60,558 nucleotides of DNA, from assembly GCA_036841525.1 (NCBI GenBank), contig DAITVZ010000024.1:1-60558 (forward strand), in the 5' to 3' direction. Shown piece by piece: positions 17,506 to 26,713 of this stretch (the first letter of the stretch is position 1; every line of letters starts with the position of its first letter). The notes beneath the pieces are model-generated. The model saw nothing but the letters and a program-made list of their open reading frames with translations, was not told the DNA's origin and made no database searches. This DNA is from JAAYEA01 sp012689325 (lineage in GTDB: Bacteria; Chloroflexota; Anaerolineae; JAAYEA01). The position numbers and the translations under genes were made by a program.

Positions 17506-19415
17506 GCGGGGGACGCGCCAACGGGTGGGCCAAGCGCATCGCCCGACCCCTGGGCGCTCTGGCGGTTTTCGTGGCCCTCAGCGTGCTGATGACCTATCCG
17601 CTGGTGTTGGATCCTGGCGGCTCGGTGTTGGGGCCGCCGCAGGACAACTATTACTACCTGAGCTGGTTTGCCTGGTTCCGGCACACGCTGGTGGACCTGC
17701 GGGCGCCCAGCACCTTCAACCCCGGCGTCTTTTATCCCTTCGGCCACGACTTTAGCACCTCGGAGACCACCTGGGCCAACCTGGCGCTGGGCTTGCCGGC
17801 GCTGCTGATCTGGGGCGAGGTGGCCGCTTTCAACCTGTCCCTGTTCCTCTCTTTCGTCCTCTCCGGCCTGGGCATGTACGTCCTGATCTCGTCCCTCACC
17901 GGCAGTTGGTGGGCCGGGTTGGTGGGCGGGGCGATCTATGCCTTCTCCCCCTATCGACTGGCGCATGTGGCGGGGGGGCAATTGCCGCTGTTGGGCACGC
18001 AATGGCTGCCGCTCTGCCTGTGGAGTCTGGAGCGCGTGCTGCGGGACCGGCGCTGGGCCTGGGGGTTGGGCGTGGGGTTCTTCTTCGCGCTGACGGCCCT
18101 CTCCTCGTGGTATTACGCGTTTATGGCCGGGCTGCTGCTGCCGATCTATGCGCTGGTGCGGGCGCGGCCCTGGCGGGAGCATCTGCGCCAGCGCCACGTC
18201 TGGGCGGCGTTGGGGGCGGCCGTGCTGGTGGCGGCGCTGTGCATCGGCCCGGCGATTTGGCCCACGCTCGAGCTCAGCGGCCAGGAGACCATGTCCTACT
18301 CGCTGCAATGGGTGGATCGCTGGTCGGCCAGCGTGGCCGATTACCTGCTGCCCAACGTGATGCAGCCGCTCTGGGGCGGCGCTACCACCGGGTTCTACCA
18401 GGGGCAGCGCTACTTTTACGAGCGGGTGCTCTACCTGGGGTACGTGCCGCTGCTGCTGGCGGGGTATGCCCTCTGGCGCGCGCGGCGCAAGGGCGCGGCG
18501 CTGGCCGGGACCTGGCCCCGAGTCGTCACGGCGCTGCTGTGGATGGGAGGGCTTGCCTTCATCCTTTCGCTGGGCACGACGCTGCACTGGCGCGATGTGG
18601 CCCCAGTTCATATCCCCGTCCCCGCGGGGCTGGACCAGCTCTTTGATCGCTTCATGTTCAACTGGGTCACTCGCTTTTCCCTGAACGCCAGCGAGTACCA
18701 TTGGGGCTACCAGCAGCCGGGGCACATCGTCCTGCCCCTGCCCGCCATGCTGCTCTATCTCTATCTCCCCTTTTCCAACGCCATGCGCGTCTGGTCGCGT
18801 TTTGGGCTGCTGGTCAGCCTGTGCCTCGCCGTGCTGGCGGGCGGCGGCGTGGCGCTGCTGCGCGCCGAGCTAAAGCGCTGGGGCGGGGCGGCCACGGCGG
18901 CGGGTCTGGCGCTGCTGGCGTTGGTGCTCTTCGAGTACGCCGCGATCCCCTTTCCCTATGGCGTCTCCCAGGTGGAGGCCCAGCCGGCCACCACGTGGCT
19001 GTCCGAGCAGGAGGGGGATTTCGCCGTGATGGAACTGCCGCTCAGCCGCGCGCTGAACGGGCCGCCGCTCTATGCGGGGCTGCTGCATGGCAAGCCGCTG
19101 GCCTATGGCTATGGCACCTTTTTCCCGGATGCCTGGGTGGCGCGGTGGGACACGTTGCAGTCCTTCCCCAGCGATGCGTCGCTGGAGGTGCTGGCGGAGT
19201 GGGACGTCCGGTACGTGCTGGTGGCCGCGCGCAACTATGGCGACGATTGGTCTCGCGTGACCCAAGAGATCGCCGCCCAGGAGGGGCTGCAGGCGGTGGG
19301 GGTCTTCCCGGAGCGCGAGCTATATCGGGGCGATCGTTGGTTCACGGCCACGCGGGGGACCGATCTGCCCTTCGTGGCCGACGAGATACACGTTTTCGAG
19401 TTGCGCGTACCGTGA
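17502..19415 (+). CDS. GT-C-like / YfhO-type polytopic membrane protein
   Basis: A 637-residue membrane protein starting at the ATG at 17502. After TM1 comes DPGGSVLGPPQDNYYYLSW, then alternating hydrophobic segments to about residue 490 and a soluble C-terminal domain of about 150 residues. The layout (GGAIYAFSPYRLAHVAGGQ, WSRFGLLVSLCLAVLAGGG) resembles uncharacterised PTPS-related/YfhO membrane proteins, which have a GT-C-like topology. The first large loop has Asp/Asn in the usual catalytic position, but I cannot prove catalysis. Its ATG overlaps the GT2 stop. The -35 box of the next predicted promoter lies within its last codons. Confidence 0.7.
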   Translation: MSGGRANGWAKRIARPLGALAVFVALSVLMTYPLVLDPGGSVLGPPQDNYYYLSWFAWFRHTLVDLRAPSTFNPGVFYPFGHDFSTSETTWANLALGLPALLIWGEVAAFNLSLFLSFVLSGLGMYVLISSLTGSWWAGLVGGAIYAFSPYRLAHVAGGQLPLLGTQWLPLCLWSLERVLRDRRWAWGLGVGFFFALTALSSWYYAFMAGLLLPIYALVRARPWREHLRQRHVWAALGAAVLVAALCIGPAIWPTLELSGQETMSYSLQWVDRWSASVADYLLPNVMQPLWGGATTGFYQGQRYFYERVLYLGYVPLLLAGYALWRARRKGAALAGTWPRVVTALLWMGGLAFILSLGTTLHWRDVAPVHIPVPAGLDQLFDRFMFNWVTRFSLNASEYHWGYQQPGHIVLPLPAMLLYLYLPFSNAMRVWSRFGLLVSLCLAVLAGGGVALLRAELKRWGGAATAAGLALLALVLFEYAAIPFPYGVSQVEAQPATTWLSEQEGDFAVMELPLSRALNGPPLYAGLLHGKPLAYGYGTFFPDAWVARWDTLQSFPSDASLEVLAEWDVRYVLVAARNYGDDWSRVTQEIAAQEGLQAVGVFPERELYRGDRWFTATRGTDLPFVADEIHVFELRVP

Positions 19416-19429
19416 CGATCTGGTATAAT
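19401..19429 (+). promoter_or_regulatory. Predicted sigma-70-type promoter with extended -10
   Basis: TTGCGC at 19401-19406 (three of six -35 positions), a 17-base spacer, and TATAAT at 19424-19429 preceded by TGG. The spacing is ideal and the -10 is a perfect consensus. The -35 overlaps the end of the preceding gene. Start of transcription would be near 19436, giving a 40-base leader before the metallophosphoesterase gene. Confidence 0.7.
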
Positions 19430-19475
19430 CCCTAGTTGCGCTGAAAGGCAACTGGCTCAGAGGGGATGGCAGCTC

Positions 19476-20966
19476 ATGCCGCGCAACCGCCTGAACAAGC
19501 GAATACATCTTGGGCTGGCCGCCCTGGCCCTGCTGGCGCTGGCCGTGGTGGTCGATGCGTTCTGGGTCGAGCCGTATCGCTTGCAGGTGCAAGAGGTCGC
19601 GGTCGCCATCGAGGGCCTGCCGCCGGCGCTGGCGGGGCTGCGGATCGCCCAGATCAGCGACACGCACATCGTCGGCGCCAATCGATTGACGCGGCGGGTG
19701 CAGGACGAGCTGCACCGGCTCGATCCCGACCTGATCGTGATCACCGGCGACCTGATCGAGCACGTGGCTGCCTATAACCTGTGGGCCGAGCGGGCCGCCG
19801 AGGTGGGCGAGTTCCTCCGCGGGCTGCCGACGCCGCGGTATGGCACCTGGATCACCCGCGGGAATACGGACATTTCGCGCTATGGCGGGCACAGCGACCT
19901 GCTAATCCGGCAGATGGCCTCCAGCGAGGCCACGTTGCTAATCAACGAGCGCGTCTCGCTGGATATCGGCGGGTCCACGTTGGTCCTGGCGGGCGTCGAT
20001 TTCGCCCACTTGCCCGAGGGCTTTTCCGCCGATCACGTGGTCGTCGAGCGAGAGGGGAACCGGGTGGTGGCCGCGCCGCCGTGCACCGGCAACGCCTTTA
20101 CGCACTATGTGGCGGGGCCGGGCTGGCCCGCCGAGGGGTACGAGTTCACCGGGCGGCTGAGCTACACCGATGCGGCGGGAGGCATTGGGCTGGTGCTGGA
20201 CTCGCGCTATCCCTGGGGCGAGGACCACTACCAGCGGCTGCGCGCGCATCGCGAGGCGCCCGAGTGGCAGGTGGCCTCCAAGGGCGTGGAGGTGATGGCG
20301 GGGACGGCCGGCGCCGGGCTGGAGCCGCAGCCGGGGCTCTGGTACCGCTTCCGGGTCCGCTACCAGCGGCAGGGCGAGCTGGCGCGGTTGCAGGCGCGGC
20401 TCTGGCCCCAGGATGGCCCCGAGCCGGTGGGCTGGCCCATCGACGTGGGGACGCGAGAAGGGCAGCCTTCGCCTTTCGACCGGCAGGGCGTTCCCGGCTT
20501 TTGGAGCGTTGGCCCCGGCTGGAAGTACTGGGACGACCTGCAGATCGCCGCGCTGGATGGCGCGGTGCTCTGGGCGGAGGATTTCGAGTCCGCTGCGCCG
20601 GCGGACGATCCGCTGGGCTGGCTCGATTTCGGCGTCAACCAGGGCCAGTTGCAGATCGCGCTGGAGGGCGCGCCGGAGGATGCCGTTACGATCCTTTTGG
20701 CCCATTCGCCGGACATCATCTCTGAGGTGTCGGGGATGAAGGTCGACCTGGCGCTCTCTGGTCACACCCACGGCGGGCAGGTCCGCTTGCCGATCTTGGG
20801 GCCTTTGTACATCAACACGACTTTGGGAAGGCGCTATAATCAAGGGTTGTTTCGCTTCGCTGACTCGTGGCTCTACGTCAATCGCGGCGTGGGGACCCGG
20901 GGGTTGCCGATCCGGTTTCTTTGCCCGCCGGAGCTCACCATCATCTCGTTGGAGCAGAAAAGGTGA
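19476..20966 (+). CDS. Membrane-anchored metallophosphoesterase with inserted concanavalin-like domain
   Basis: A 496-residue protein with an N-terminal hydrophobic anchor (about 11-30). The calcineurin-like metallophosphoesterase motifs are split: QISDTH (D62, H64), GDLIE (91-95) and RGNTD (129-132) before residue 180; LLAHSPD (H410) and SGHTHGGQ (429-435) after residue 400. About 210 residues between them (roughly 183-395) are not part of a normal YkuE-type enzyme. That stretch reads YEFTGRLSYTDAAGGIGLVL, GLWYRFRVRYQ, GWKYWDDLQI and looks like a LamG/concanavalin-A-like sandwich. The usual GNHD has Thr instead of the catalytic His. It is exported or membrane-bound. Its substrate could be a lipid diphosphate or nucleotide sugar, with the insert binding glycan. 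The next gene starts just after its stop. Confidence 0.8.
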   Translation: MPRNRLNKRIHLGLAALALLALAVVVDAFWVEPYRLQVQEVAVAIEGLPPALAGLRIAQISDTHIVGANRLTRRVQDELHRLDPDLIVITGDLIEHVAAYNLWAERAAEVGEFLRGLPTPRYGTWITRGNTDISRYGGHSDLLIRQMASSEATLLINERVSLDIGGSTLVLAGVDFAHLPEGFSADHVVVEREGNRVVAAPPCTGNAFTHYVAGPGWPAEGYEFTGRLSYTDAAGGIGLVLDSRYPWGEDHYQRLRAHREAPEWQVASKGVEVMAGTAGAGLEPQPGLWYRFRVRYQRQGELARLQARLWPQDGPEPVGWPIDVGTREGQPSPFDRQGVPGFWSVGPGWKYWDDLQIAALDGAVLWAEDFESAAPADDPLGWLDFGVNQGQLQIALEGAPEDAVTILLAHSPDIISEVSGMKVDLALSGHTHGGQVRLPILGPLYINTTLGRRYNQGLFRFADSWLYVNRGVGTRGLPIRFLCPPELTIISLEQKR

Positions 20967-20971
20967 AAGAT

Positions 20972-23900
20972 ATGCGGGAAGCATCTAGCCAGCGTCGCCG
21001 TGGCTTGCCACGCGCACGGCAGCATACCTTTCCATTGGGGTTGGCGTTTGTCCTGTGCGCTCTCTTGCTGAGCCTCGCCTCCGGCGTGCTGGCGTCCCAG
21101 GCCGAGTCGCCGGCGCAGCCGGTGGCCAACCTGGATGGCACGTATTCGGTGGGGTTTCAATATGGGGCGGGCTACGATGACGTCATTGACACCTACATCG
21201 ATGAGCGCGTCGGCTATGATAACACCAACTTGGGCGCGGACCCCGAGATGCAATTGCGCTATGGCGGCATCCAGCGCCCGCTGATCCGCTACGATATCTC
21301 GGTGATCCCCGCTGGCGCGCACATCGTCCGGGCTGAGCTCAAGCTCTACGTCACCTACAAGTCCTATGGCGACAACACCAAGAACCTGGAAACCAAGGTC
21401 TATCAGGTCACGCGCCCCTGGTCCGAGACGGGCGCCACCTGGCATATGGCGGCCTATGAGGAGCCGTGGCAGGTCTCCGGCGCCAATGGCGTGCCGGGGG
21501 ACCGGCTGGGCGTCGCCGTGGCGACCAGGGTGCTGGCTCCCGCCGAGCGGCTGACCACGGTGGCCTATGATGTGACCAGCGCCGTGCAGGCCTGGGTGGA
21601 CGACCCCGCCAGCAACCAGGGCCTGATCTTTATCGGGTCGGCGAGCGCCGCGCCCACCGGCTATACCTTTGCCAGCTCGAGCACTTCCGTGCAGGCCCAA
21701 CGCCCGCGCCTCGAGGTCACCTATGAGGGCGAGGCGCCCCTGCATACGGCCACGCCGACGCCCACGCTCACCCATACGCCCACGCCGGAGAACCTGAACA
21801 TCGTCACCTCGCCGGTGGCGGGCGGCTGCATCGGCGCGGGGCCGGACGCGACCACCTTTGGCTACTCGGATCGCGCCAATGTCCTGCTGTACTGGGAGGG
21901 CACGCCCTGGTCGGCCAAGCTGATCATGGACGAGGCCAGCGCGCAGTGCGGGCACAGCATCTATGTCAACGATCACAAGATCGGCGTCTCTTTCCCCGAG
22001 GCGGGCAGCTATTGCGGCACGGGTCGGACCAAGGAGTGGACCTTCGACTCGGCATACCTGATCAATGGCTGGAACACCGTGCGCATCGCCGCGGATGGCC
22101 CTTGCTACGAGAACGGCTGGACGGCCACCAACATCAAGCTCCAGGTGGTCGGCGCGGTGGTGGCGCCGCTGGTGGAGGATGTGCTCTATGGGACGCGCGC
22201 GCCCTATGACCTCTGGGCCAATGTGCAGGTTCCCCTCAGCTATTCCCCCGACCACGCCGCGCCGCTGGTGATCGCCCTCCACGCCTGGTCGTTCAATTCG
22301 GCGGCGGCCTCGTCCAACGCCCTCAACTATTACGCCATGGCGGCTAACGCGCGGGGGATGATCCTGGCCGCGCCGCAGATCCTGGGCGATCACAGCGCCA
22401 GCCTCAGCGTCCAGGCGGACATCATGCGCCTCATCAACTTTCTCAAGGGGCGCTACAACATCGATAGCCGCCGCATCTATGTCACTGGCATCTCCATGGG
22501 CGGCGGCATCGCCGGGACGATGGCTGCCAAGTATCCCGATGTCTTTGCGGCGGCGGCGGAGGAGCGGGGGCCGACGGACCTGACCGACTGGTATTGGGAC
22601 CGCACCAACGGCGGGCTGTATCAGAGCCAGCTCTACACCGAGATCGGCGGCTCGCCGGATACCAAGGCTTTCGAGTTTCAGCGCCGGTCCGTGCGGCAGA
22701 TGGTGCAAAACCTGACGCATGTGCCCTTTGCCATCACCCATGCCGCGGAAGACGAGATCGTGCCGGTCTATCACGGCCAGCGGCTGTATAGCGCCCTCCA
22801 GTTCCAGGCCAGCGACGAGTCCGAATACCACGAGTATCCTGGGGTGCACGGCACCGACTTTCCCGGCGATGCGACCATGGCCGGGTCGCCCGGCGGCATC
22901 CTCGATTTCCTGGGACGGCACGCGCTGCCCGAACAGCCGCCGCGGGACATCCATATCCGCAATGACCAGCCCTCGAAAAAGTACTATTGGCTCACCATCG
23001 AGCAGCTCCTGGAGGGCTGGGCCGACGTCTCGCCCCACTGGACCGACGTGGAGGCCCGCTACGACCCCGCCATCGGCAGCATCTGGGTGGATGTCTTTGA
23101 CGAGGTGAATGTGCCCTGGAAGACCTCGCCGCCCTGGTACCAGGTCCGCCTCATCTTTGACCTGGTCGCGATGGGGATGAACACGAACACGCCGTATACC
23201 GTCGAGGTCTACCAGGAAGAGAGCGGCGCCTTTAGCCATACGGTGGTCTCGCCCTTTGGCGGGCAGTTGGTGGTGTTGATGGAAGGGCGCAACGATCCGC
23301 GCCACTTCCAGATCGAGATCACCTCCGGCTCGTCGCTCGACCCGTATGATGTGACCTTGCAGCAGGGCGCGGGCGGCTACACGGGGGCCCAGGACACCTA
23401 CATGAACTCGTCCGACCCCACCAACAGCGCCGTTGGCTCCGCCGCGCTGATGGTGGTGAATGGCGGCACCCAATCCTCGCTGATCCAGTTCGACTTGAGC
23501 AACCTGCCCCAGCCGATGCTGCTGCACGCCGCTTATCTGTACGTCACAACCGCCTGGGGGACGGGGAGCCTGGACGTGAGCCTGTACCGCGTCCTGCGGC
23601 CCTGGGACGAAGGCCAGACGACCCACCTCAACGCCCGCACCGGCGATCCCTGGGGCGCGCCTGGCTGCGCCGACACGACCCGGGACCGGCTCGGCGTCCC
23701 CGTGGACACCCGGCGGATCAGCGCCGCCAACACCGAGTACCGCTTCAACATACGCGAGCTGGTCGAATACTGGCTCAAGAACCCCAGCGAGAACCACGGG
23801 ATGCTGCTCAAGGGCAGCGGCTCTGCCAGCTACCAGCTCCATACCTCGGAGCACGACCCGGCCGCTTCCCGGCCCAAGCTGGAAGTGATCTATATCATCG

Positions 23901-24559
23901 GCACGCCGTCGCCCACGCCGACGCGCACCGCGCCGCCCAGCGCGACGCCGACCTGGACGCCCACGGCGACGCAGACGGCCACGGTCACGCCGACGCCCAC
24001 CGTCACCGAGACGCCGGTCTTTTCGCCGACGCCCACGCAGACGCCGACCTGGACGCCCACGGCAACGCGCACGGCTACCCGCACCCCCACGCCGACCTGG
24101 ACGGCGACGCCGACGCCCACCCGCAACGACTATGCCATCTTTGGCACCGTTTATGAGGACCTGAACGGCAACCACGCCTTCGATGCCGGCGAGCCACGGG
24201 TCCCGGGCGTCTCGGTCCGCTTGGTGCACAATAGCCAGGAAGCGGCGCGGGTCGAGACGGGCGCTGAGGGCGGCTATCGCTTCGGCGACCTGGTGAGCGG
24301 GCAATACTTTGTGATCGCCTCGCTGCCGCTGGGTTATACGGTGGATGGCTCGTTGGGGGCGACGCTCTATGTGCCGCCGGATCGGGAGACCAACTTCCGG
24401 CTGCGCCGGCTGCCCACCGCCACGCCGACCTCGACGGCCACGGCGACGGTCACCGCGACGGCGGAGCCCACCGAGACGCGGACGCCCAAACCGACCGGAA
24501 CGGAGACGCCCACCGGGACCGTTGGTTATCCGGTCTACCTGCCCATCCTGGGCAACTAG
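20972..24559 (+). CDS. Secreted multidomain protein: DNRLRE - beta domain - esterase - DNRLRE - SdrD-B-like
   Basis: About 1195 residues from the ATG at 20972 (AAAAGG at 20958-20963; GTG at 20963 is an alternative). Signal peptide about 1-41. DNRLRE domain 1 at about 69-255, a short Thr/Pro linker, a cysteine-containing beta domain (277-397), then an alpha/beta-hydrolase of the PHB-depolymerase/prolyl-oligopeptidase type (403-653). Its likely triad is Ser508 in GISMGG, Asp594 and His626. A second DNRLRE domain (800-973), a 75-residue TPT linker, an SdrD-B-like domain (1053-1147; YEDLNGNHAFDAGEP), another linker and the terminal PVYLPILGN follow. It probably acts at the cell surface as an esterase held on a stalk. 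It is transcribed with the phosphoesterase. Confidence 0.85.
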   Translation: MREASSQRRRGLPRARQHTFPLGLAFVLCALLLSLASGVLASQAESPAQPVANLDGTYSVGFQYGAGYDDVIDTYIDERVGYDNTNLGADPEMQLRYGGIQRPLIRYDISVIPAGAHIVRAELKLYVTYKSYGDNTKNLETKVYQVTRPWSETGATWHMAAYEEPWQVSGANGVPGDRLGVAVATRVLAPAERLTTVAYDVTSAVQAWVDDPASNQGLIFIGSASAAPTGYTFASSSTSVQAQRPRLEVTYEGEAPLHTATPTPTLTHTPTPENLNIVTSPVAGGCIGAGPDATTFGYSDRANVLLYWEGTPWSAKLIMDEASAQCGHSIYVNDHKIGVSFPEAGSYCGTGRTKEWTFDSAYLINGWNTVRIAADGPCYENGWTATNIKLQVVGAVVAPLVEDVLYGTRAPYDLWANVQVPLSYSPDHAAPLVIALHAWSFNSAAASSNALNYYAMAANARGMILAAPQILGDHSASLSVQADIMRLINFLKGRYNIDSRRIYVTGISMGGGIAGTMAAKYPDVFAAAAEERGPTDLTDWYWDRTNGGLYQSQLYTEIGGSPDTKAFEFQRRSVRQMVQNLTHVPFAITHAAEDEIVPVYHGQRLYSALQFQASDESEYHEYPGVHGTDFPGDATMAGSPGGILDFLGRHALPEQPPRDIHIRNDQPSKKYYWLTIEQLLEGWADVSPHWTDVEARYDPAIGSIWVDVFDEVNVPWKTSPPWYQVRLIFDLVAMGMNTNTPYTVEVYQEESGAFSHTVVSPFGGQLVVLMEGRNDPRHFQIEITSGSSLDPYDVTLQQGAGGYTGAQDTYMNSSDPTNSAVGSAALMVVNGGTQSSLIQFDLSNLPQPMLLHAAYLYVTTAWGTGSLDVSLYRVLRPWDEGQTTHLNARTGDPWGAPGCADTTRDRLGVPVDTRRISAANTEYRFNIRELVEYWLKNPSENHGMLLKGSGSASYQLHTSEHDPAASRPKLEVIYIIGTPSPTPTRTAPPSATPTWTPTATQTATVTPTPTVTETPVFSPTPTQTPTWTPTATRTATRTPTPTWTATPTPTRNDYAIFGTVYEDLNGNHAFDAGEPRVPGVSVRLVHNSQEAARVETGAEGGYRFGDLVSGQYFVIASLPLGYTVDGSLGATLYVPPDRETNFRLRRLPTATPTSTATATVTATAEPTETRTPKPTGTETPTGTVGYPVYLPILGN
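23901..24123. repeat. Low-complexity Thr-Pro-Ala-Thr linker repeat
   Basis: About 220 bases of imperfect repeats of ACG, CCC/CCG and GCG/GCC codons encoding a PTPTxTxT linker of about 75 residues. Such linkers are extended, probably O-glycosylated spacers. Shorter linkers of the same kind lie at 21742-21790 and 24412-24520 in the same gene. Confidence 0.85.
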
Positions 24560-24569
24560 GGGTCATGAC

Positions 24570-26027
24570 TTGAAAATCTGCTTTGTCTATCCCGATATCG
24601 ATGGCGCCGAACACTATGGCGCGCGGAAATACTATCATGGCCTCGGCTATATCTCGGCCGTGCTCCGCCAGGCTGGCCACGAGACGTCGCTCGTCTACCT
24701 CCAGAGCGAGCCGACCGCCGAGTCGTTTGTCGCCGAGGTGCAGGCGCGCGCGCCCGATCTGCTGGCCTTTTCCTCCACCACCCATCAGCACCGCTTTGTG
24801 GACCGCTGCGCCGGCTGGGCCAAGGCGGCGCACCCGGAGTGGCTGATCGTCTCCGGCGGCGTCCACCCGACCTTGGTGCCGGAGGAAGTGCTGGCGAATC
24901 CCGCCATCGACGTGGTTTGCGTGGGGGAGGGCGAGGAGGCGCTGCTGGACCTGGTCAGCGCCCTGGAGAGCGGCAAGAGCATCGCCCACATCCCCAACCT
25001 GTGGGCCCGTGACCGCGAGAGCGGCGAGGTGAGCTACAACGCGCTGCGCCCCCTGCTCACCAACCTGGACCTGCTCCCCTTTGCCGACCGCGAGCTGTTC
25101 GATTACGCCGAGATCCTGGAGCGCAATGGCGGGGTGGCCGACCTGGTGGCAGGGCGCGGCTGCCCGTACAATTGCTCCTATTGCTGCAACCATGCCCTCC
25201 GCGCGCGCTATCGCGGGCTGGGCAAGTATGTCCGTTTCCGCAGCGTCAGCAACGTCCTGGCCGAGATTCGCGCGCTGAAATCCAGGTATGCCATCTCGGT
25301 GCTCAACTTTCAGGACGATGCCTTTACCCTGGACCGCTCCTGGGCGCTCGAGTTTTGCCGGGCCTATGGCGCCGAGTTCGCGCTGCCCTTCTGGATCAAC
25401 AGCCGCGTGGAGCAGCTCGATGAGGAGCTGATCCGGGCGCTGGCCCAGGCGGGCTGCCAATTGGTGCGCATTGGTGTCGAGTCCGGAAACGAGGAACTCC
25501 GCCACGGCGTGCTCAAGCGGCACATGTCCAACGACGATTTCCGGCGCGTCTTTGGCCTGTTGCACCAACATGGCATCCAGAGCTATTCCTGCAACATGAT
25601 CGGCCTGCCCGGCGAGACGCCCGAGATGGTTCAGGAGACCATTGACCTGAACCGCGACCTGGACCCGGACAAGTTCCAGTTCTCCGTCTTTTACCCGTAT
25701 CCCATGACCGAGCTGCACGACATCAGCGTGCGCGAGGGGTATCTGCGCGAGGATCAGGACCTGACCGGCTACTATGGGCGCGAGAGCGTCCTGGAATTGC
25801 CCACCCTCTCCGCGGAAGAACTGGGCCAAGGCTACGACCGGTTCGAGGAGCTCAAGTACGAGCTGGCGCTCAAGCGGGCCAGCCCCTGGCGTTACCGCCT
25901 CTATCGTCTGTGGTTCCGGCTGTATGGCGGCGACGTGACCAGGATGCGGCGGGATCGGGGACGCCTGCGGGGCTGGCTGGGGGCGCTCCGCCGCGGGCGA
26001 GCGGGCAGAGCGGGGGCGAGCCAATGA
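24570..26027 (+). CDS. B12-binding-domain radical SAM protein
   Basis: About 485 residues from TTG at 24570, chosen because AGGGG at 24558-24562 is 7 bases upstream and the protein then opens directly with the first strand of a cobalamin-binding domain (KICFVYPDID). No ATG lies nearby in frame. The B12 region ends near residue 150. The radical SAM core has C198-x3-C202-x2-C205 (CPYNCSYC), LVRIGVESGNEELR and NMIGLPGETPEMVQ, all standard for this family. It overlaps the methyltransferase gene by 4 bases. The role may be C-methylation or another radical modification of a sugar or lipid; the substrate is unknown. Confidence 0.85.
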   Translation: MKICFVYPDIDGAEHYGARKYYHGLGYISAVLRQAGHETSLVYLQSEPTAESFVAEVQARAPDLLAFSSTTHQHRFVDRCAGWAKAAHPEWLIVSGGVHPTLVPEEVLANPAIDVVCVGEGEEALLDLVSALESGKSIAHIPNLWARDRESGEVSYNALRPLLTNLDLLPFADRELFDYAEILERNGGVADLVAGRGCPYNCSYCCNHALRARYRGLGKYVRFRSVSNVLAEIRALKSRYAISVLNFQDDAFTLDRSWALEFCRAYGAEFALPFWINSRVEQLDEELIRALAQAGCQLVRIGVESGNEELRHGVLKRHMSNDDFRRVFGLLHQHGIQSYSCNMIGLPGETPEMVQETIDLNRDLDPDKFQFSVFYPYPMTELHDISVREGYLREDQDLTGYYGRESVLELPTLSAEELGQGYDRFEELKYELALKRASPWRYRLYRLWFRLYGGDVTRMRRDRGRLRGWLGALRRGRAGRAGASQ

Positions 26028-26713
26028 ACCTGGCAGAGTATTACGACAACTATTGGCGGCAGATCGGCGAGACCTTTGACATGACCCGCCTGCAACTGAT
26101 CTCGGAGCGGGTCGGCCCGGGCGAGAACGTGCTGGAGGTGGATTGCGGCCCGGGCGTGATGGCGGCGCTCATGCGCGAGCGGGGCGCGCGCGTCACCGGC
26201 ACGGACCTCTCGGCGGTGGCGGTGGAGCGGGCACGGGAGAAGGGGTTCGACGTGACCCAGGTGGACCTGGACACGGAGACGCTCCCGTTTCCCGACGAGG
26301 CCTTTGATACCGTCGTCTCCAACTCGGCCATCGAACACCGCTTCTTCTATGACCGCTCCCTGGACGAGTGCGTGCGGGTGCTGCGCCGGGGGGGCAAGTT
26401 CATCCTTTGCCTGCCCAATATCGCCCATTGGCGCTGCCGGCTCTGGCTGCTGGCGGGGCGGTTCCCCTACGTGCGCAACTCGCCGACGGACATGACGCAC
26501 CTGCGCTTCTTCACCGTGCACGACGCCAAGGCGCTGTGCGCCAGCCGGGGCATCGAGGTGCTGGAGGTGGATGGCAGCGCCAGCCTATGGGTCAAGGGCT
26601 TCTATCCAAGCCTGCTGCGCCGCCCGATCGTGCGCGACGTCTATACCTGGCTGGCGCGGCGGTGGCCATCCATGTTCGCCCGCGATTTTGTTATCCTGGG
26701 GCGCAAGCGATGA
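26024..26713 (+). CDS. Class I SAM-dependent methyltransferase
   Basis: A 229-residue protein (MNLAEYYDNYWRQIGE). The SAM-binding glycine motif reads VLEVDCGPG, followed by GTDLSAVAVERAREKG, then LPFPDEAFDTVVSNSAIEH, the usual motifs I to IV. The family enzyme methylates small molecules, including sugars in surface glycans. Its stop overlaps the start of the flippase gene by 4 bases. A long alternative reading beginning at 25910 would overlap the radical SAM gene and is not supported. Confidence 0.88.
   Translation: MNLAEYYDNYWRQIGETFDMTRLQLISERVGPGENVLEVDCGPGVMAALMRERGARVTGTDLSAVAVERAREKGFDVTQVDLDTETLPFPDEAFDTVVSNSAIEHRFFYDRSLDECVRVLRRGGKFILCLPNIAHWRCRLWLLAGRFPYVRNSPTDMTHLRFFTVHDAKALCASRGIEVLEVDGSASLWVKGFYPSLLRRPIVRDVYTWLARRWPSMFARDFVILGRKR

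Noticed and set aside
23890..24126. Possible CRISPR or satellite array in the linker regions
   Set aside because: The repeats are codon-scale (6-12 bases), imperfect and in frame with the protein; there are no spacers of uniform length.
20873..24304. Open frame of 1143 codons on the - strand
   Set aside because: It is the antisense image of the secreted DNRLRE-esterase gene. Its composition (runs of RRGRRGR, GVGV) reflects GC-rich third positions and the TPT linkers, and it has no family motif.
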